From contig JAKAFK010000008.1 of NCBI GenBank assembly GCA_021817985.1, positions 1 to 64,000 on the forward strand: a DNA stretch of 64,000 nucleotides, read 5' to 3'. This DNA is from Pseudomonadota bacterium. Its GTDB lineage: Bacteria > Pseudomonadota > Gammaproteobacteria > Burkholderiales > JAKAFK01. Below are positions 61,742 to 64,000 of this stretch, piece by piece; the first letter of the stretch is position 1, and every line of letters begins with the position of its first letter. Both the position numbers and the translations under genes were made by a program. The notes beneath the pieces were generated by a model. The model saw only the letters and a program-made list of their open reading frames with translations, had not been told where the DNA came from and did not search any database.

Positions 61742-63254
61742 GAGCCGTTCCGATTCTAGTAAGGACTCTCAAGAGGTAAGGCCGGCATACGCTCGACGCC
61801 ATGGCACTCATTACGAGCATGCCGAAGGCTAAACTCGCCAGAACAAGCATGACCTCGAAACGGCCCGCACCCACCAACATGTGCCTCACGGTACCCGCGA
61901 GTACCGCAGAAATTCCTGAAGCGATCGCAATAGGCCCAATGTCTTGCAGAAGCCACTTTTTGTGTATCCCGGGCGCAAAAATGCGGTGAACGATTGGTGA
62001 CCAGACCACGAATGAGACTGTCCGAAGGATGAACCACGCGAGCGCCGCGCCATAGGCCCCAAAATGATAGGCCGCAAACACGATGACCGGAGTCTGGATC
62101 ACCACATCCACGGTCGACGTCATCACATGGAAAGCGACCTTCCCATGTGCGTATTGCAGATAATACTGAAAAGCATTGAGCGCCAACACCGCATTGCCGA
62201 GAGCCAGCCATACCAGCATTGGCGCTGCCCAACGGGCCGCTTGGTGATCTCCCGTCCAAGCAAAGATCACGTCCCGCGGGAGCATAGCCACGAGCGCGGA
62301 GAGCGGGAGGACGACGACGGCAACAATTTGCGTCGATTGCCGATAGAGGGCCAGCATGGACTCACCCTGTCCTTGCGCAAGCAACCAGGTCATGCGAGGC
62401 AGAACAGCCGTACTCACCGGACCAGCCAAGGTAATGAGCCCGCCGGCAATAAGCGCAACAAGGGCAAAATAACCATATTCCCACAGAGGAAGCACATGGG
62501 ACAGAATCAGCTTATCGGCTTGCGTCAGCACGATCCATACAAGAGCGGCATACGCCGTTCCAGCAGCAAAAGGCAGGATCTGGGTCAAAGGCGCGAGAGA
62601 AAGCGCTTGCTTCTGTTCCCGCGTACGTGGAAGCAATCGATGTAGGCCATAGTTCAACAGGGCTGTCTCACCCAAGCTGACGCCTACCTCATAGCCAAAG
62701 AAGTAACGCGGGTCATGCGTAACCCAGACCAACAGCATTAATGCGCCAAAATAGCGGAACGTGGCAATGACCATGTTGGCACCGTTTAGCCATACTTGGC
62801 GTTCCATCCCCTGGATGGCGCTTCGATAGAAAGCCGCCAACCAACGAAGACTCGCCGCAAGTCCCATGAGCATCACACATTCCGTCACCTCGCTTAAGGC
62901 CAAATGCCGGAAATGCAGCCAGTGGGCTGCAATCCAAGGACTTACGTTCCAAACAATGATGCTAGACAAAGCCGCAAGGCCAATAAACAAGGACTCGATC
63001 GCACGCACAAGTGCTCCCGTCTCGCGGTAGGCCGCATCCGAAAGTCCCCGCGCGTGGGAAATCTGCCGCGCTGCCGCAGGTGATAGCCCCATATCGAGCA
63101 TGCGAAGCCACGATTGCAACATCACAAAGAAGCCGACCAACCCATACGCTTCTGCGCCAAGTTCGCGCAAATACAACGGCAACATGATCAATGCAATCGT
63201 CGCCACATAGGTTTGGCCGACGAAGTTAGCGGCGGTGTTCGTTCTAACAGCCAT
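61734..63254 (-). CDS. Wzx-type polysaccharide flippase
   Basis: A 506-residue inner-membrane protein with 12-14 helices of the MOP/polysaccharide-transport type. The N-terminus (NFVGQTYVATIALIMLPLYLRELGAEAYGL) is characteristic of Wzx. It moves undecaprenyl-linked oligosaccharide repeats across the inner membrane for O-antigen or capsule assembly. It precedes the glycosyltransferase on the same strand with an eight-base overlap. No Wzy polymerase is visible in the window. Confidence 0.88.
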   Translation of the reverse strand: MAVRTNTAANFVGQTYVATIALIMLPLYLRELGAEAYGLVGFFVMLQSWLRMLDMGLSPAAARQISHARGLSDAAYRETGALVRAIESLFIGLAALSSIIVWNVSPWIAAHWLHFRHLALSEVTECVMLMGLAASLRWLAAFYRSAIQGMERQVWLNGANMVIATFRYFGALMLLVWVTHDPRYFFGYEVGVSLGETALLNYGLHRLLPRTREQKQALSLAPLTQILPFAAGTAYAALVWIVLTQADKLILSHVLPLWEYGYFALVALIAGGLITLAGPVSTAVLPRMTWLLAQGQGESMLALYRQSTQIVAVVVLPLSALVAMLPRDVIFAWTGDHQAARWAAPMLVWLALGNAVLALNAFQYYLQYAHGKVAFHVMTSTVDVVIQTPVIVFAAYHFGAYGAALAWFILRTVSFVVWSPIVHRIFAPGIHKKWLLQDIGPIAIASGISAVLAGTVRHMLVGAGRFEVMLVLASLAFGMLVMSAMASSVCRPYLLRVLTRIGTAHG

Positions 63255-63340
63255 AGCAGTTCAGCAACTGGACCTTTCCGGGAAAGAACAACATGCACCG
63301 CACGCGCCGCGATCGGGCACCATGTACTGCCCGCCTGCTA

Positions 63341-64000
63341 TCATTTGCTCACCACATACAGAATACTTGTGCGCTTTAACCCCAGCCTGTGAAAAGCCTC
63401 TTCCCCGAAATGCTGTACCCCCAGTTCTTCGAGATGAAAGCCGTGGCTCCTAATCTTATTGGTATAGTCGTTGTGCGCATAAAGTCTTACGTGGTCGTTC
63501 TGGCCATAAAGGCGCCAACGATCAGCCTCATTGGTGGCGCCAGGATTCTCTACCGTCTTCGCTAATCCCACGACGATGGGCGCCATCAGAATGCCGCATC
63601 CGCCACACCTGGTAATCCTATACAGTTCCTTAATTGCCTGGTCGTCATTAGGCACGTGCTCCAGGACGTGACTGCAAACGAAAAAGTCAAAACGTTGGTC
63701 TTCAAAAGGCAAGTCCATCATATCCGCTTTGAAGTCAACGCCACGCATCCAGAGATCGGCCGTCTTATAGTCGAACAGTCCAAAACGGCTTAGTTTCCTC
63801 GATAAGGGAGCCTCGGGTGCGAAATGAATCGCACTCATTCCCGGCGAGAAGCGTCCTTTCTCGATTTCCTGGTCCATCCAGAGTGCGTATAGGCGTTCGC
63901 GGTCACTTGCACCACAATTGGTACACGTATAGGTCTCAATTGGCGTCATCTCCCACTTGCCGTGATGCGCGTGCCCATAGCGGCGCGCATTCTTCTCGTA
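63341..64000 (-). CDS. Class I SAM-dependent methyltransferase (N-terminus cut off)
   Basis: At least 220 codons, open to the window edge; the first ATG in view (63947-63949) is probably internal, since the frame continues upstream with sensible sequence (KNARRYGHAHHGKWEM). It has a zinc-ribbon-like CTNCGASDRERLY, a short SAM-binding region with FKADMMDLPFED, and FDFFVCSHVLEHVPNDD, as in methyltransferases of polysaccharide clusters. The ribbon plus DRERLY start resembles enzymes of the CP-C-x-RxRHRL group. It likely methylates a sugar of the same surface polymer. Confidence 0.82.
   Translation of the reverse strand, partial: YEKNARRYGHAHHGKWEMTPIETYTCTNCGASDRERLYALWMDQEIEKGRFSPGMSAIHFAPEAPLSRKLSRFGLFDYKTADLWMRGVDFKADMMDLPFEDQRFDFFVCSHVLEHVPNDDQAIKELYRITRCGGCGILMAPIVVGLAKTVENPGATNEADRWRLYGQNDHVRLYAHNDYTNKIRSHGFHLEELGVQHFGEEAFHRLGLKRTSILYVVSK

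Overview
The window is about 64 kb of GC-rich DNA (roughly 60-65 % GC) from a chemolithotrophic sulfur-oxidising proteobacterium. Several gene neighbourhoods look betaproteobacterial: ilvB-ilvH-ilvC-psd-pssA-leuA beside an ECF sigma/DUF3619/DUF3106/RDD group, divergent lptFG/pepA-holC-valS, and moaC beside an M48 protease. There is no rRNA or other taxonomic marker, so the class assignment is an inference. The window holds two sulfur oxidation systems: a truncated Sox set (soxXYZA and soxB, no soxCD in view) and a complete cytoplasmic sHdr/LbpA operon with its own lipoate assembly genes.

Layout. 0-6 kb: leftward branched-chain amino acid and phospholipid genes (ilvB, ilvH, ilvC, psd, pssA, leuA cut by the window edge). 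6-9.8 kb: a lipoprotein, a coupled sigma factor/membrane protein/DUF3106 operon, two DUF2173 proteins and an RDD protein. 9.8-20.3 kb: lptG/lptF, pepA, holC, a small hypothetical gene, a three-gene operon of unknown function (14.9-17.4 kb), then valS. 20.3-29.5 kb: a leftward array of two FadL-type porins around two DUF302-like secreted paralogues, followed by a hypothetical gene, a lipoate-ligase-like protein, a receiver-like protein and a GGDEF diguanylate cyclase. 30-31.4 kb: a ClC Cl-/H+ antiporter.

31.6-46.8 kb is the sulfur core, all leftward: tusA, dsrE2, hdrC1, [IS607-type element with tnpA and tnpB], hdrB1, hdrA, hyp, hdrC2, hdrB2, lbpA, a DsrE-like gene, a second lbpA, a radical SAM gene (lipS1-like), slpl(AB), a flavoprotein (lipT-like) and a second radical SAM gene (lipS2-like). 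From knowledge of these families, TusA and DsrE proteins pass sulfane sulfur to the sHdr complex, LbpA is the lipoylated partner, and sLpl(AB) with LipS1/LipS2 builds its lipoyl group. The insertion between hdrC1 and hdrB1 is the most striking local event: the hdrC1 stop codon lies inside a TTGACA that looks like the element's own -35 box.

47-55 kb: a hypothetical gene, a small unknown gene, moaC, an M48 protease, then soxXYZA with a clean terminator and soxB after a 0.58-kb gap. 55.5-64 kb: a TMTC-like membrane protein, a decayed transposon zone (frameshifted IS5-type transposase, an IS3-like end, a 162-bp MITE with CTAG duplications), and the edge of a lower-GC surface-polysaccharide cluster (DegT aminotransferase, hexapeptide acyltransferase, GT2, Wzx flippase, partial methyltransferase). 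No tRNA, rRNA or CRISPR array was recognised.
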